A stretch of 64,000 nt of DNA from Chitinophaga sp. GbtcB8 (GTDB lineage Bacteria; Bacteroidota; Bacteroidia; Chitinophagales; Chitinophagaceae), in contig NZ_JAGXJN010000028.1 of the NCBI RefSeq assembly GCF_019091455.1, positions 1 to 64,000 of the forward strand, in the 5' to 3' direction. Position 1 is the first letter of the stretch. Each line of letters starts with the position of its first letter. The notes beneath the pieces were generated by a model, which ran no database searches, was not told where the DNA came from, and was given only the letters and a program-made list of their open reading frames with translations. The translations under genes and the position numbers were made by a program. This document shows positions 53,171 through 61,596 of the stretch, piece after piece.

Positions 53171-53674
53171 ATGCAGCATCCCTTGTCTCTGCTTGGCACC
53201 ATACACACGGCTATTTCTATTGTAGCGCTTGTTTTTGCCGCTATTGCGCTTGTCCGCAGCGGTAAAATTGAGCCTTACAGCCCCAATGGTAAATACTACA
53301 GCATTTTTACTGCTTTGGGCTGTATCACAGCATTCGGCCTTTCCAGGGCAGGCGGTTTTAATCCCGGCCATGCGCTGGCTATTCTGATCCTGGTGCTGCT
53401 GGCAGTGGCTTACTTTGTTGGCAGCCGGCCTGCCGCAGCGGGCTGGGGCGCCTATCTCATTGTTTTTTGCATGTACACTACCTTGCTGTTGTCGCTGCTC
53501 CCTGCTGTTAATGAAACGTTTACCCGGGTGCCGCTCTCACATCCGCTGGCTACGGATATTAATTCTCCAGCTATTCAAAACACCCTGAAAGGATTACTTT
53601 TGGTATATGTAATAAGCCTGGTGCTGCAGTTCCGCCATATCTGGAAAGGGCGGCAGGTGGCAGCCAGCAAATGA
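53171..53674 (+). CDS. Four-helix membrane protein of unknown function
   Basis: A 167-residue integral membrane protein with helices at about 4-25, 40-58, 68-92 and 95-116, and a final helix near 140-158 (GLLLVYVISLVLQ). There is no family signature that I recognise. It precedes the Crp/Fnr gene by 15 bp on the same strand and follows an inverted repeat. That arrangement suggests a small operon in which the regulator controls the membrane protein, but this is inference. Confidence 0.7.
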   Translation: MQHPLSLLGTIHTAISIVALVFAAIALVRSGKIEPYSPNGKYYSIFTALGCITAFGLSRAGGFNPGHALAILILVLLAVAYFVGSRPAAAGWGAYLIVFCMYTTLLLSLLPAVNETFTRVPLSHPLATDINSPAIQNTLKGLLLVYVISLVLQFRHIWKGRQVAASK

Positions 53675-53689
53675 TAAAAATTAATTTTG

Positions 53690-54289
53690 ATGGCTTTGGA
53701 AAACAGACCGGATACATTATTCAACATGCTTACCAGCTTTTCTGCACTCTCTGAATCACTGATTACAGAGAGTTTGCCATTCTGGTACACGCGTAAAATA
53801 GGTAAGGGTGATTTTTTTAACATGCAGAACGTGGTTTGCAATGACCTGGGCCTGGTGGTAAAAGGTATGTTCCGCATTTATTACAATGATCCGCAAACGG
53901 ATGAGGAAAAGAACATTTTCTTTTTTTCAGAGAACCAGTTCATTGTTTCGTTCCGGAGCTTTATTACCCGCTATCCCTGTGCTTATTATATACAGGCTAT
54001 GGAAGATGCGGAAATAGTGTCTATCTCTTACCAGCACCTGTACCAGCTGTATGAAAAGTTCCCGGAATGGGAGCGGTTCGGGCGGCTGCTGGCAGAGCTG
54101 TTCTTCAATTATTCTCAGGGGCGCACAGAGGAATTTTTATTCTATAGCCCGGAAGAGCGTTACCTGAAGCTGGTAGAGGAGCATCCAAATATCATCAGCC
54201 GTATACCGGCTTACCACATTTCTTCTTACCTGGGTATTACTAACCCCTCATTGAGCAGGATCCGGAAACGGATTGCCGGCGCTAAATAA
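53690..54289 (+). CDS. Crp/Fnr family transcriptional regulator
   Basis: A 199-residue regulator. The N-terminal beta-barrel domain shows YTRKIGKGDFFNMQNVVCNDLGLVV-like segments and NIFFFSENQFIVSF. The C-terminal helix-turn-helix is RIPAYHISSYLGITNPSLSRIRKRI. It is a paralogue of the 44217-44798 regulator. Its start is the ATG at 53690; the track's TTG three bases earlier is not needed. It is the second gene of the operon with the membrane protein and is immediately followed by dispersed repeat copy 2. Confidence 0.9.
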   Translation: MALENRPDTLFNMLTSFSALSESLITESLPFWYTRKIGKGDFFNMQNVVCNDLGLVVKGMFRIYYNDPQTDEEKNIFFFSENQFIVSFRSFITRYPCAYYIQAMEDAEIVSISYQHLYQLYEKFPEWERFGRLLAELFFNYSQGRTEEFLFYSPEERYLKLVEEHPNIISRIPAYHISSYLGITNPSLSRIRKRIAGAK

Positions 54290-54290
54290 T

Positions 54291-54416
54291 GGAATGTAAA
54301 ATGTAAAATTTTAAATCATAAATGTAAAAGCGGAATGCAGCGATTAGGTCCAGGCCTGACTTCGCTGCATTCCACTTTTACATTTAAAATTTTACATTTA
54401 TGATTTTACATTTTAA
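54291..54416. repeat. Dispersed AATGTAAAA palindromic repeat, copy 2
   Basis: An approximately 126-bp inverted repeat with the same construction as the element at 38041-38170: iterated AATGTAAAA units on the outside, inner stem GGAATGCAGCGA with TCGCTGCATTCC, and an 18-nt loop. It occupies the space between the convergent Crp/Fnr and M57 protease genes. The left arm is identical over 39 bases (54292-54330) to the reverse complement of the copy 1 right arm. Confidence 0.85.
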
Positions 54417-54421
54417 CAAGC

Positions 54422-55645
54422 TTACCAGGAGCCGCCGCTGCTGCCATAACAAATGCTGGTTTGCTGGCCATTGGCTACGCCGTTCACACTAACTATCGTT
54501 AACGTTGCACCTGCCGCAGAGCTGAAGGTGCTGTTATGTATAACACCGGTGGTGTTGATATAAGTAGTAGGAGCGGTAACAGTGAAGGTAATATCTGCAG
54601 AAATATTAAAGCTGCCGGAAGAGGTAATGTGCGGTGAGGAAGCGCCGTTTGATTGCCCGTTGGCAGAAAGAGAGATCTGCGCACCTGCGCCATTAGCCAT
54701 ATTATTCCAGGATACAGCTCCGCTGAAGGTGGCCCTTGCCACTACTATATCACCCACATGCCCGTTCACCGCGCCATAGCTGGCAGCAATGCCGGTGCAG
54801 CTGTTAGTAAATAAGGTGTATGCTGCATAAGGCGTACCATACAGGTACTGCAGCGCCACTCTGTCATTGATGTTAAACTGCCGGCCATTCGTAATGTTGG
54901 TGCCCATGCAGGCCAGCATCCAACTGCCGGCATCTTCTGTTGAAGGGGTGCCGGGAATCTGTACAGCGCCGTAAACGCTTTCACCTTCACTGCCGCCAAC
55001 AGAGCAGCTGTAGGAGCGGTTCATCCAGTCTGTATGGCGGAAACCAATGCAGTGCCCCATTTCATGCGCAATTACACTGGCTGCAAAGTTCACATTAGGT
55101 GTAGCGCCTAAACCTCCGGAAGAAGTGTTGATCAAAATACTGCTAAAGGGATTGCCACTGGCATCCGGCGGGCCGCTTGCGCCCCATACACCCGCGTCCA
55201 GGAAGGCGCCGTTAATGTTAATGTCGCCGGTAGTGGATACCCGCTGAAAGGTAAGCCGCAGGTTCAGCGCATTGTACTGGCTAATGGCAGCATCTACCGA
55301 TGCTATGTAGCTGGCCGGTAAGCCGGATGCATTCACCGCAATAACCCGGGGCAGGCCGGTTACCAGGTTATTGGTGCGGTATTGCTCCGTACGGGCAATA
55401 ACCAGGGTAGGGGAAGTGCTGGGATGATCCAGGCTTTTTTCAGACAGGAAAATGTCAGATTCCACCATGTAACCGCCTTCGGCTTTGCGGATGTTTACAG
55501 TGGAATACCCCAGGGCTTTTACTTTGGCTTTAATTTCTTCAGAAACAGTTTCACTACGGGAATCGGGTTTTTGTTCTTTTCTGCAGGCTACAATAAAAAT
55601 AACCGCGATCAGTAACGCGGTTACAATTTGAGGAATTGCTTTCAT
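54422..55645 (-). CDS. M57 family metalloprotease lipoprotein, second copy
   Basis: A 407-residue lipoprotein with a signal peptide ending in FIVAC (C21). The zinc site is HEMGHCIGFRH, starting at H194. It is a paralogue of the 257-residue protein at 12378-13151: both begin with a small N-terminal domain (EEIKAKVKALGYSTVNI here) and share the catalytic core. This one is longer by a roughly 120-residue C-terminal Ser/Asn-rich beta domain. The substrate is unknown. The downstream side is closed by the dispersed palindromic repeat. Confidence 0.86.
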   Translation of the reverse strand: MKAIPQIVTALLIAVIFIVACRKEQKPDSRSETVSEEIKAKVKALGYSTVNIRKAEGGYMVESDIFLSEKSLDHPSTSPTLVIARTEQYRTNNLVTGLPRVIAVNASGLPASYIASVDAAISQYNALNLRLTFQRVSTTGDININGAFLDAGVWGASGPPDASGNPFSSILINTSSGGLGATPNVNFAASVIAHEMGHCIGFRHTDWMNRSYSCSVGGSEGESVYGAVQIPGTPSTEDAGSWMLACMGTNITNGRQFNINDRVALQYLYGTPYAAYTLFTNSCTGIAASYGAVNGHVGDIVVARATFSGAVSWNNMANGAGAQISLSANGQSNGASSPHITSSGSFNISADITFTVTAPTTYINTTGVIHNSTFSSAAGATLTIVSVNGVANGQQTSICYGSSGGSW

Positions 55646-55789
55646 AGTACTAAAAAGGTTTTAATTGAGGGTTGATGGGTTACAAGTAAAAAGAGTTCTC
55701 CTGAATATACGCATAATTGTTATGATGCCGGAAAATAACTTCTTATACTTGTAGTATTGATCCACGTTCTTCACTAAAAAACAGAGAGT

Positions 55790-56566
55790 ATGTCTGCTAA
55801 TCCGATCTTCCAGGGACAGGTAGCTATTGTTACCGGCGCAGGGCAGGGTATAGGTTATGAGATCTGCCGGCAGCTGGTACAGCAGGGTGCACAGGTATTG
55901 TTAAATGATGTAGATGCAGCACTGGCGCAACAGGCCGCCCATAATATTGACAGCACAGGAAAAGTTTGTATCGGTATAGGCGGTAACGTTGCAGAGATAA
56001 CGTTCATTCAGCAGCTGGTGCAAACAGCAGTGGACCGTTTTGGCCGGCTGGATATAGCTATTGGCAACGCGGGCATTACTTTATTCGGTGATTTTTTTAC
56101 TTATCCTGAAACCGATTTTTATAAAGTGCTGCAGGTGAACCTGGGTGGTAATTTCTTTTTAGCGCAGGCTGCTGCCAAACAAATGAAACAGCAGGGCGGG
56201 GGCGGCGCCATCCTGTTCACCTCCTCGGTTACCGGTCACCAGGCGCATAAACATTTAGCCGTTTACGGTATGACGAAAGCTGCATTGGAAATGCTGGCCA
56301 AAAGCCTGGTAGTAGAGCTATCCGCTTTTGGCATTAATATAAATGCCATTGCACCCGGCGCTACGCTTACGGAAAGAACTACTTCTGAGGCAGATTATGA
56401 AAAGATCTGGTCGCGGTTAACACCTATGGGCCGCCCCGCCACCACCGCAGATATTGCGCATGCTGCATTGTTCCTGGTATCGCCGCATGCCAAACATATT
56501 ACAGGGCAAAGCCTGGTCATAGACGGCGGCTGGACCTCCGTGAGCCCATCGCCTTACGATGAATAA
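55790..56566 (+). CDS. Short-chain dehydrogenase/reductase
   Basis: A 258-residue classical SDR. The coenzyme motif is TGAGQGIG near residue 16; NAG is in IAIGNAGI near 90; the catalytic Ser is in LFTSSVTG; and Tyr and Lys are in YGMTKAA. The C-terminal segment ITGQSLVIDGGWTSV is typical of sugar-alcohol or 3-oxoacyl-type dehydrogenases. The substrate is unknown. It is monocistronic, between divergent and downstream genes with separate gaps. Confidence 0.93.
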   Translation: MSANPIFQGQVAIVTGAGQGIGYEICRQLVQQGAQVLLNDVDAALAQQAAHNIDSTGKVCIGIGGNVAEITFIQQLVQTAVDRFGRLDIAIGNAGITLFGDFFTYPETDFYKVLQVNLGGNFFLAQAAAKQMKQQGGGGAILFTSSVTGHQAHKHLAVYGMTKAALEMLAKSLVVELSAFGININAIAPGATLTERTTSEADYEKIWSRLTPMGRPATTADIAHAALFLVSPHAKHITGQSLVIDGGWTSVSPSPYDE

Positions 56567-56739
56567 AACACAGCTCACAAAAAACTGCTGCCATTTATCC
56601 TCCATATTCGCCACTTCATCAATGAAAGGGCGTGTGCGGCTTTTATTTGTATGAACACCGTATTAATTTACAGGCTGTAACCATTGCCACGTATGGTTTT
56701 CCGCTGTTCTTTACCGTTTAAAATTAATGATTTCGTAAT

Positions 56740-59280
56740 ATGGATACACGCAGAGAATTCCTCAAAAAATCAGTATTGTTATCCGGCGCCGCAGGTTTGT
56801 CAGCTTTTATGCCGGCATCTATTCAACGCGCATTGGCTATAGACCCTACACTAGGCAGCACTTACCTGGATGCAGAACATGTAGTGATACTGATGCAGGA
56901 GAACCGTTCTTTTGACCATTGCTTTGGCACCTTGCAGGGCGTGCGTGGTTTTAATGACCCGCGTGCGCTGGCCTTACCTGATAAAAAACCGGTATGGCTG
57001 CAAACCAATGAGCTGGGCGAAACCTATGCACCTTTCCGTTTAGATATTAAGGATACCAAAGTAACCTGGATGGGCTCTTTGCCACACTCCCGCGCCAGCC
57101 AGGTAGATGCTAATAATAATGGTAAATATGATCAGTGGCTGATAGCCAAAAGGTCCGGGAATAAGCAGTATGCAGCCATGCCGCTTACACTGGGTTATTA
57201 CAACCGGGAAGACCTGCCTTTTAACTATGCCATGGCAGATGCCTTTACCATTTGTGATCAGAACTTTTGTTCTGCCATGACCAGCACCACGCCTAACCGC
57301 TCTTTTTTCTGGACCGGTAAGATCACGCATGAAACAGACGGCATTCCCAAGGCGCACATCCGTAATGATGATTACAGCTATGCCAAGCTGCCCTGGAACA
57401 CTTTCCCGGAGCTGCTGGAGCAGAATAATATACCCTGGAAATTTTACCAGAATGAAACCAGCTGCGGCGGCGGGTTTAAAGGCGAGGAACGCTCCTGGTT
57501 ATCGAACTTCGGCTGTAACCTGCTGGAATTTTTTGCCGCTTACAATGTAAAGTTTGCACCGCGTTATATCCAGAACCTGCAAAAGCAGGTGGATACGCTG
57601 CCCGACCAGATCAACAAGCTGCAGGAAGCCAGTCCTTCCTCTGAGGATGCTGCACAGAAAATAAGAGTGGAGCTGGCCAAAAAACAGGAAGTGCTGGACA
57701 ATGCAAAAGCTGAGCTGGAAAAATGGAACCAGGCTAATTTTGAAAAGCTAAGCGCTGAACAAAAGAGCTTGTACAAACGTGCTTTTGTAGTAAATGAGGG
57801 CGATCCCGCTTACCGCAACATCACTACCCTCAGCTATACAGATGGCGGGGAGAAACGTGATGTAACTGTACCGGAAGGCGATGTGCTGCACCAGTTCCGG
57901 AAAGATGTGGAAGGCGGTAAGCTGCCCACTGTATCCTGGCTGGCAGCGCCGCAGAACTTCTCTGACCATCCCAGGGCACCCTGGTATGGCGCCTGGTATG
58001 TATCTGAAGTGCTGGACATTCTTACCAAGAACCCGGACGTATGGAAGAAATCTATTTTCATTGTTTCCTATGATGAATATGATGGTTACTTTGATCACGT
58101 ACAGCCTTTTTATATCCCGGATGAAAACAAACCGGAGACAGGCAAAGTATCTGCCGGCATTGATACGGAAATAGAGCATGTGCGCCTGGAAAATGAGCTG
58201 AAACAGGGTGTGCCTAAAAAGGCTGCCCGCGAAGCGCCTATAGGACTGGGTTTCCGCGTACCTATGATCATAGCATCACCCTGGAGCCGCGGTGGTAAAG
58301 TATGCTCCCAGCTGTTTGATCATACCTCTACCTTACAGTTCCTGGAAACATTCCTGAACCAGAAGTATAAAAAGAATATTCAGCAAAAGAATATCAGCGC
58401 ATGGCGCAGAACCATTTGCGGCGATCTTACAGCAGCTTTCAGCCCCTTTAACGGCAATAAGCTGGAACCCATTCCCTTCCTGCAGCGCGACAAGTTTGTA
58501 GAAGATATTTATAACGCCAGGTTTAAACAGGCGCCGGGCGGGTATAAAAAAATATCAGGGCACGAGATCCGTAACATTATTCAAAACCCGCTGGCAATGG
58601 ATGCCCTCTCTACCCAGGAGAAAGGGATACGTGCTTCCAGCGCCCTGCCGTATGAGCTGTATGCTGAAGGTACCTGCACAGCAGATAAAAAACAGGTAAC
58701 ACTGAAAATGACCGCCGGTAACCAGGTGTTTGGTAAAAATGCTGCAGGCTCGCCCTTTACAGTATATGTGCCGGGAACTTTCAAAGATGAAAAAGGTGTG
58801 ACTGATATTTCCCGCAACTGGGCTTTTGCCGTAAAAGCCGGTGACAGCATTAGCTACGAATGGCCTTTGCAGGCGTTTGAGAATAATAAATATCATTTGC
58901 GTTTATACGGCCCCAATGGTTTTTACCGGGAGCTGACGGGTAATGCGCAGGACCCGGCCATACAGGTGGCTGTGGAGTATGAGCAGGATGCCAAAACAAA
59001 AAAGCCTACCGGTAACGTAGTGGTAAAGGTAACTAACCAGGATGCTGCCAAAGCCTTGCAGTTAGCTATTAAAGATCATGCCTACAAAACAAATGACGTA
59101 GCAAAGGCAGTAGCCAAAGGCGACACTGCAAGCATAGTGCTGCCGCTGAAGAACAGCCATGGCTGGTACGACTTCAGTATTAAGGTCAATGGTTTTGATG
59201 TGTTTGAAAAACGTTATGCCGGCAGGGTAGAGACGGGGCAGGAGAGCTTTACGGATCCGTTTATGGGCCGCACCGTTTAA
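56740..59280 (+). CDS. Tat-exported phospholipase C, phosphocholine-type
   Basis: An 846-residue phosphoesterase of the non-haemolytic phospholipase C family. The N-terminus has a twin-arginine signal (TRREFLKK with a following hydrophobic core), so it is exported folded. The catalytic domain has E54-N55 in LMQENRSFDH, the nucleophile Thr in TSTTPNRS near 180 and a metal-binding Asp in SYDEYDGYFDH near 446. Two C-terminal DUF756 beta domains (about 615-720 and 740-835) complete the usual layout. A coiled-coil segment of about 60 residues near 278-338 (Lys/Glu-rich) sits in the catalytic domain. It should hydrolyse phosphatidylcholine-type lipids and may act in lipid or phosphate acquisition. 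Confidence 0.93.
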   Translation: MDTRREFLKKSVLLSGAAGLSAFMPASIQRALAIDPTLGSTYLDAEHVVILMQENRSFDHCFGTLQGVRGFNDPRALALPDKKPVWLQTNELGETYAPFRLDIKDTKVTWMGSLPHSRASQVDANNNGKYDQWLIAKRSGNKQYAAMPLTLGYYNREDLPFNYAMADAFTICDQNFCSAMTSTTPNRSFFWTGKITHETDGIPKAHIRNDDYSYAKLPWNTFPELLEQNNIPWKFYQNETSCGGGFKGEERSWLSNFGCNLLEFFAAYNVKFAPRYIQNLQKQVDTLPDQINKLQEASPSSEDAAQKIRVELAKKQEVLDNAKAELEKWNQANFEKLSAEQKSLYKRAFVVNEGDPAYRNITTLSYTDGGEKRDVTVPEGDVLHQFRKDVEGGKLPTVSWLAAPQNFSDHPRAPWYGAWYVSEVLDILTKNPDVWKKSIFIVSYDEYDGYFDHVQPFYIPDENKPETGKVSAGIDTEIEHVRLENELKQGVPKKAAREAPIGLGFRVPMIIASPWSRGGKVCSQLFDHTSTLQFLETFLNQKYKKNIQQKNISAWRRTICGDLTAAFSPFNGNKLEPIPFLQRDKFVEDIYNARFKQAPGGYKKISGHEIRNIIQNPLAMDALSTQEKGIRASSALPYELYAEGTCTADKKQVTLKMTAGNQVFGKNAAGSPFTVYVPGTFKDEKGVTDISRNWAFAVKAGDSISYEWPLQAFENNKYHLRLYGPNGFYRELTGNAQDPAIQVAVEYEQDAKTKKPTGNVVVKVTNQDAAKALQLAIKDHAYKTNDVAKAVAKGDTASIVLPLKNSHGWYDFSIKVNGFDVFEKRYAGRVETGQESFTDPFMGRTV

Positions 59281-59291
59281 GAATTATCAAT

Positions 59292-59421
59292 CAATCGCGT
59301 CATTGCGGGGAGCCGGGAGGCTGCAGTGGAAGGGCGACGAAGCAATCTCCAGCCATTCGCGAGATTGCTTCGTCGCGCCACATGCCCTGGCCTTACTTTG
59401 CTCTTCGCAGTGATGCGATTG
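59292..59421. repeat. Dispersed GCGACGAAGCAATCTC palindromic repeat
   Basis: A nested inverted repeat. The inner arms GCGACGAAGCAATCTC (59334-59349) and GAGATTGCTTCGTCGC (59361-59376) are perfect. Outer arms CAATCGCGTCATTGCGGGGAG (59292-59312) and CTCTTCGCAGTGATGCGATTG (59401-59421) match with a few changes. Its sequence is that of a widely dispersed small bacterial repeat of the CGTCATTGCGAGG type. It lies between the convergent phospholipase C and winged-helix genes and supplies the last codons of the latter. Confidence 0.8.
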
Positions 59422-60484
59422 GCATAATGGATAATTGTTTGTTGCAGAAGGATGCGTAGGGCTGTAATGCGGTAGTTATTTTTTTCAAGGTGGCGGCGGG
59501 TAAGGGTTGGAATGGTTTTAATGTTACTATCACATTGTCTTTACTAAATGTACGTTGCCAGGTAGCAATGATAGTTCCTTTATGTATGATCACAGGATTA
59601 AAGATACCATTGGTTGTATATACCATGTTTTTGTGCTGCGCAGGTAAAAAATGGCTCCGGTCCTCATAACCCAACACATATTCATCAAAGCCCGGCAGGC
59701 AATACAGGCCTGGTTTTGCGGCTGCGGGTTGTTTTGCGTTCATCCAGTATTCTTTTTGTTGCAGCGTAACGGAAGTAAGCAGCGGTTTCACGGCTTCCAG
59801 TCCTTTGCGGGCTTCTGTAATGGTAAGGCCGGACCATAGAACAAAATCGTTTACAGTAGCAGGTCCATGGCTTAAAAAATATCTTTTTGCCAGTTCTGCA
59901 ACTGCAGCAGGGCGGTCTTTAAAAGGTTTGGCGGTTGGTGCATGCAGCAAGGTGCAGGTGGCAGTGTTGCCCCTTTTAGGGCCTATGCAGATCAGCTGAT
60001 CCATTGCTGCGCGGTAAAGGATATGCGTTAAACGTTCTCCCTTAGCTTCAATGCCGGCTTTATGAAATACAGCGGTCAGCTCATCCCGCGTAAGCGGTTC
60101 ATTATTCTTTAGTGTGCGGGAAAGAATGGTTTGGGTCTTTTTTAAGGTTTTTTCATCCAGCTCCAGGTTCTTATAACGGCTGGCAGCGCCGCTTATAATA
60201 CGCGGCGCCAGCAGGGATAACATCCAGTGCACATCATCAGCATGCACTAAATGTAAGGTGCCTCTTACGCACCAGGTGCGGGTGATCCGTTGTTCTGCAA
60301 TTGCCTGCTCTATATCCGCATCCTGTAAACCCGGCAGGCGTACGCCTATGGCCCATTGCGACTGCGCATACTCCTGTGCCTGCAGGGCGCCCATCCACGC
60401 TACTACCTCCTCCGGTTTTGTAAAATTATGTACTGACAGCTGTTGATTTGCCAGGCGCAGGTCCAGTAAGGCGGTAGTTTTCAT
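59393..60484 (-). CDS. HTH_42 winged-helix protein (AlkZ-like)
   Basis: A 363-residue protein of the HTH_42 winged-helix family, which includes the DNA glycosylases AlkZ and YcaQ that excise bulky or crosslinked lesions. The N-terminal segment MGALQAQEYAQSQWA holds Q35 and Q37, in the position of the catalytic QxQ-type motif of AlkZ-like members. Later segments (RTWCVRGTLHLV near 90 and LPGFDEYVLGYEDR near 265) are family hallmarks. Glycosylase activity is not proven for this subgroup. The last roughly 10 residues are encoded by the right arm of the dispersed repeat, so the C-terminus differs from relatives. Confidence 0.85.
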   Translation of the reverse strand: MKTTALLDLRLANQQLSVHNFTKPEEVVAWMGALQAQEYAQSQWAIGVRLPGLQDADIEQAIAEQRITRTWCVRGTLHLVHADDVHWMLSLLAPRIISGAASRYKNLELDEKTLKKTQTILSRTLKNNEPLTRDELTAVFHKAGIEAKGERLTHILYRAAMDQLICIGPKRGNTATCTLLHAPTAKPFKDRPAAVAELAKRYFLSHGPATVNDFVLWSGLTITEARKGLEAVKPLLTSVTLQQKEYWMNAKQPAAAKPGLYCLPGFDEYVLGYEDRSHFLPAQHKNMVYTTNGIFNPVIIHKGTIIATWQRTFSKDNVIVTLKPFQPLPAATLKKITTALQPYASFCNKQLSIMPIASLRRAK

Positions 60485-60560
60485 ATAGCGGTGTACGTTT
60501 GTTCATTGCAAAGCTAAGGTTCCTGGCTGACAGCCCTATGTCAGCAGCAACAGGAAGTTA

Positions 60561-61421
60561 TTAGGCGGCAGTACGCAGGTAAGCGGCAATGCGGGCCAGC
60601 TGCCGTTTGGCAATGTCATCTTTTTCTTCGTTTTGCAGGTACTCTGCCCAGTCTAAAGGCGTACCCTGGAATATTTTGTCTTTAAGATCCAGCCGGGCGC
60701 CGGCGTGCACCAAGATCTTTACAGTATCCAGTGAGCCGGAAGATACTGCCTGGTGCAGGGCCGTGGCATGATTATGGAAACTGCATTTTGCATGTGGAAA
60801 GGCGTTTATATCCAGCTCCATTTCCAGCAGCAGGGTAATAATGTTTGTTTGTCCGTAATAGGCGGCAGCTGCTAAAGCCACTTCTCTTATTTCCTTACCG
60901 GCATCAGGCCCCAGCCGTTCTACGCTGCTGGTAAGCCCCAGGCAGGCGGCTACGGGCAGGGTAAGGGCTTCCCCATGTTCCAGCAGGTGTTTGGCTGCTG
61001 ATACATTGCCATGGGCTAATGCGCCCAGCGCACCATTGGCTATAGCGCCTGCATCCAGTAAAAGATCCATCAATGGCAGCTGTACGCCGCAGTTGCGGGG
61101 CGTGCTGCCGGTAGCCACCAGGCCCAAGGTATGATTGAGCTGCCGCTGTAATGTACCCGGCGCATGCTGCTGAATAGCGCGTATAATAACAGCTGCGCTG
61201 TCTGTAATATTATCGGGCAGGGTACCGGTGCGGATGGGGTTATCTGCAATGAACCATAACAGGTAAGGTTGTTTAAGGTAGCCCTCTGCAGGCATTTCCA
61301 GCCGCTCGCTCACTATTTCCGGATGTAACGCCAGCAATTGTTCCAGCGCAGTGGTATCCCCTGCATCTATAGCCGCAAGGGCCTCACGGAACAGGGGGTG
61401 TGGAATTTCCGGTTTGTCCAT
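60561..61421 (-). CDS. Ankyrin-repeat protein
   Basis: A roughly 286-residue cytosolic protein. Ankyrin repeats are visible in the C-terminal half (AAAYYGQTNIITLLLEMELDIN, ATALHQAVSSGSLDTVKILVHAGARLD, GTPLDWAEYLQ) and more degenerate ones upstream (LMDLLLDAGAIANGALGALAHGNVSAAKHLLEHG). Such proteins bind other proteins; no partner is evident. The start is the ATG at 61421, since the longer frame adds 10 residues with no ankyrin look. Confidence 0.86.
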   Translation of the reverse strand: MDKPEIPHPLFREALAAIDAGDTTALEQLLALHPEIVSERLEMPAEGYLKQPYLLWFIADNPIRTGTLPDNITDSAAVIIRAIQQHAPGTLQRQLNHTLGLVATGSTPRNCGVQLPLMDLLLDAGAIANGALGALAHGNVSAAKHLLEHGEALTLPVAACLGLTSSVERLGPDAGKEIREVALAAAAYYGQTNIITLLLEMELDINAFPHAKCSFHNHATALHQAVSSGSLDTVKILVHAGARLDLKDKIFQGTPLDWAEYLQNEEKDDIAKRQLARIAAYLRTAA

Positions 61422-61553
61422 AACACAAGATTGATAGAAGAACACGAACATTAAATCCAGTCGGTTGGCAAAGATCTGGTTGAGCGTATGTGTTGTAAAT
61501 GAAAATACCGGATGGTACTATAGCCATCCGGTAGAAATGTAACAATTTTCATG

Positions 61554-61596
61554 CACAAGAAAAAATGTAGAATGCTGCCTTATGAAGGCAGCATTC
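61554..61596 (-). terminator. Rho-independent terminator overlapping the ROK gene end
   Basis: On the minus strand, GAATGCTGCCTT and AAGGCAGCATTC (61570-61581 and 61585-61596) form a perfect 12-bp stem with a 3-nt loop, then ACATTTTTTC. The stem includes the last codons and the stop codon of the ROK gene. Confidence 0.8.

Noticed and set aside
12378..55645. The two M57 proteases as part of one system
   Set aside because: They share a family but are 41 kb apart with unrelated neighbours; paralogy alone does not support a joint system.
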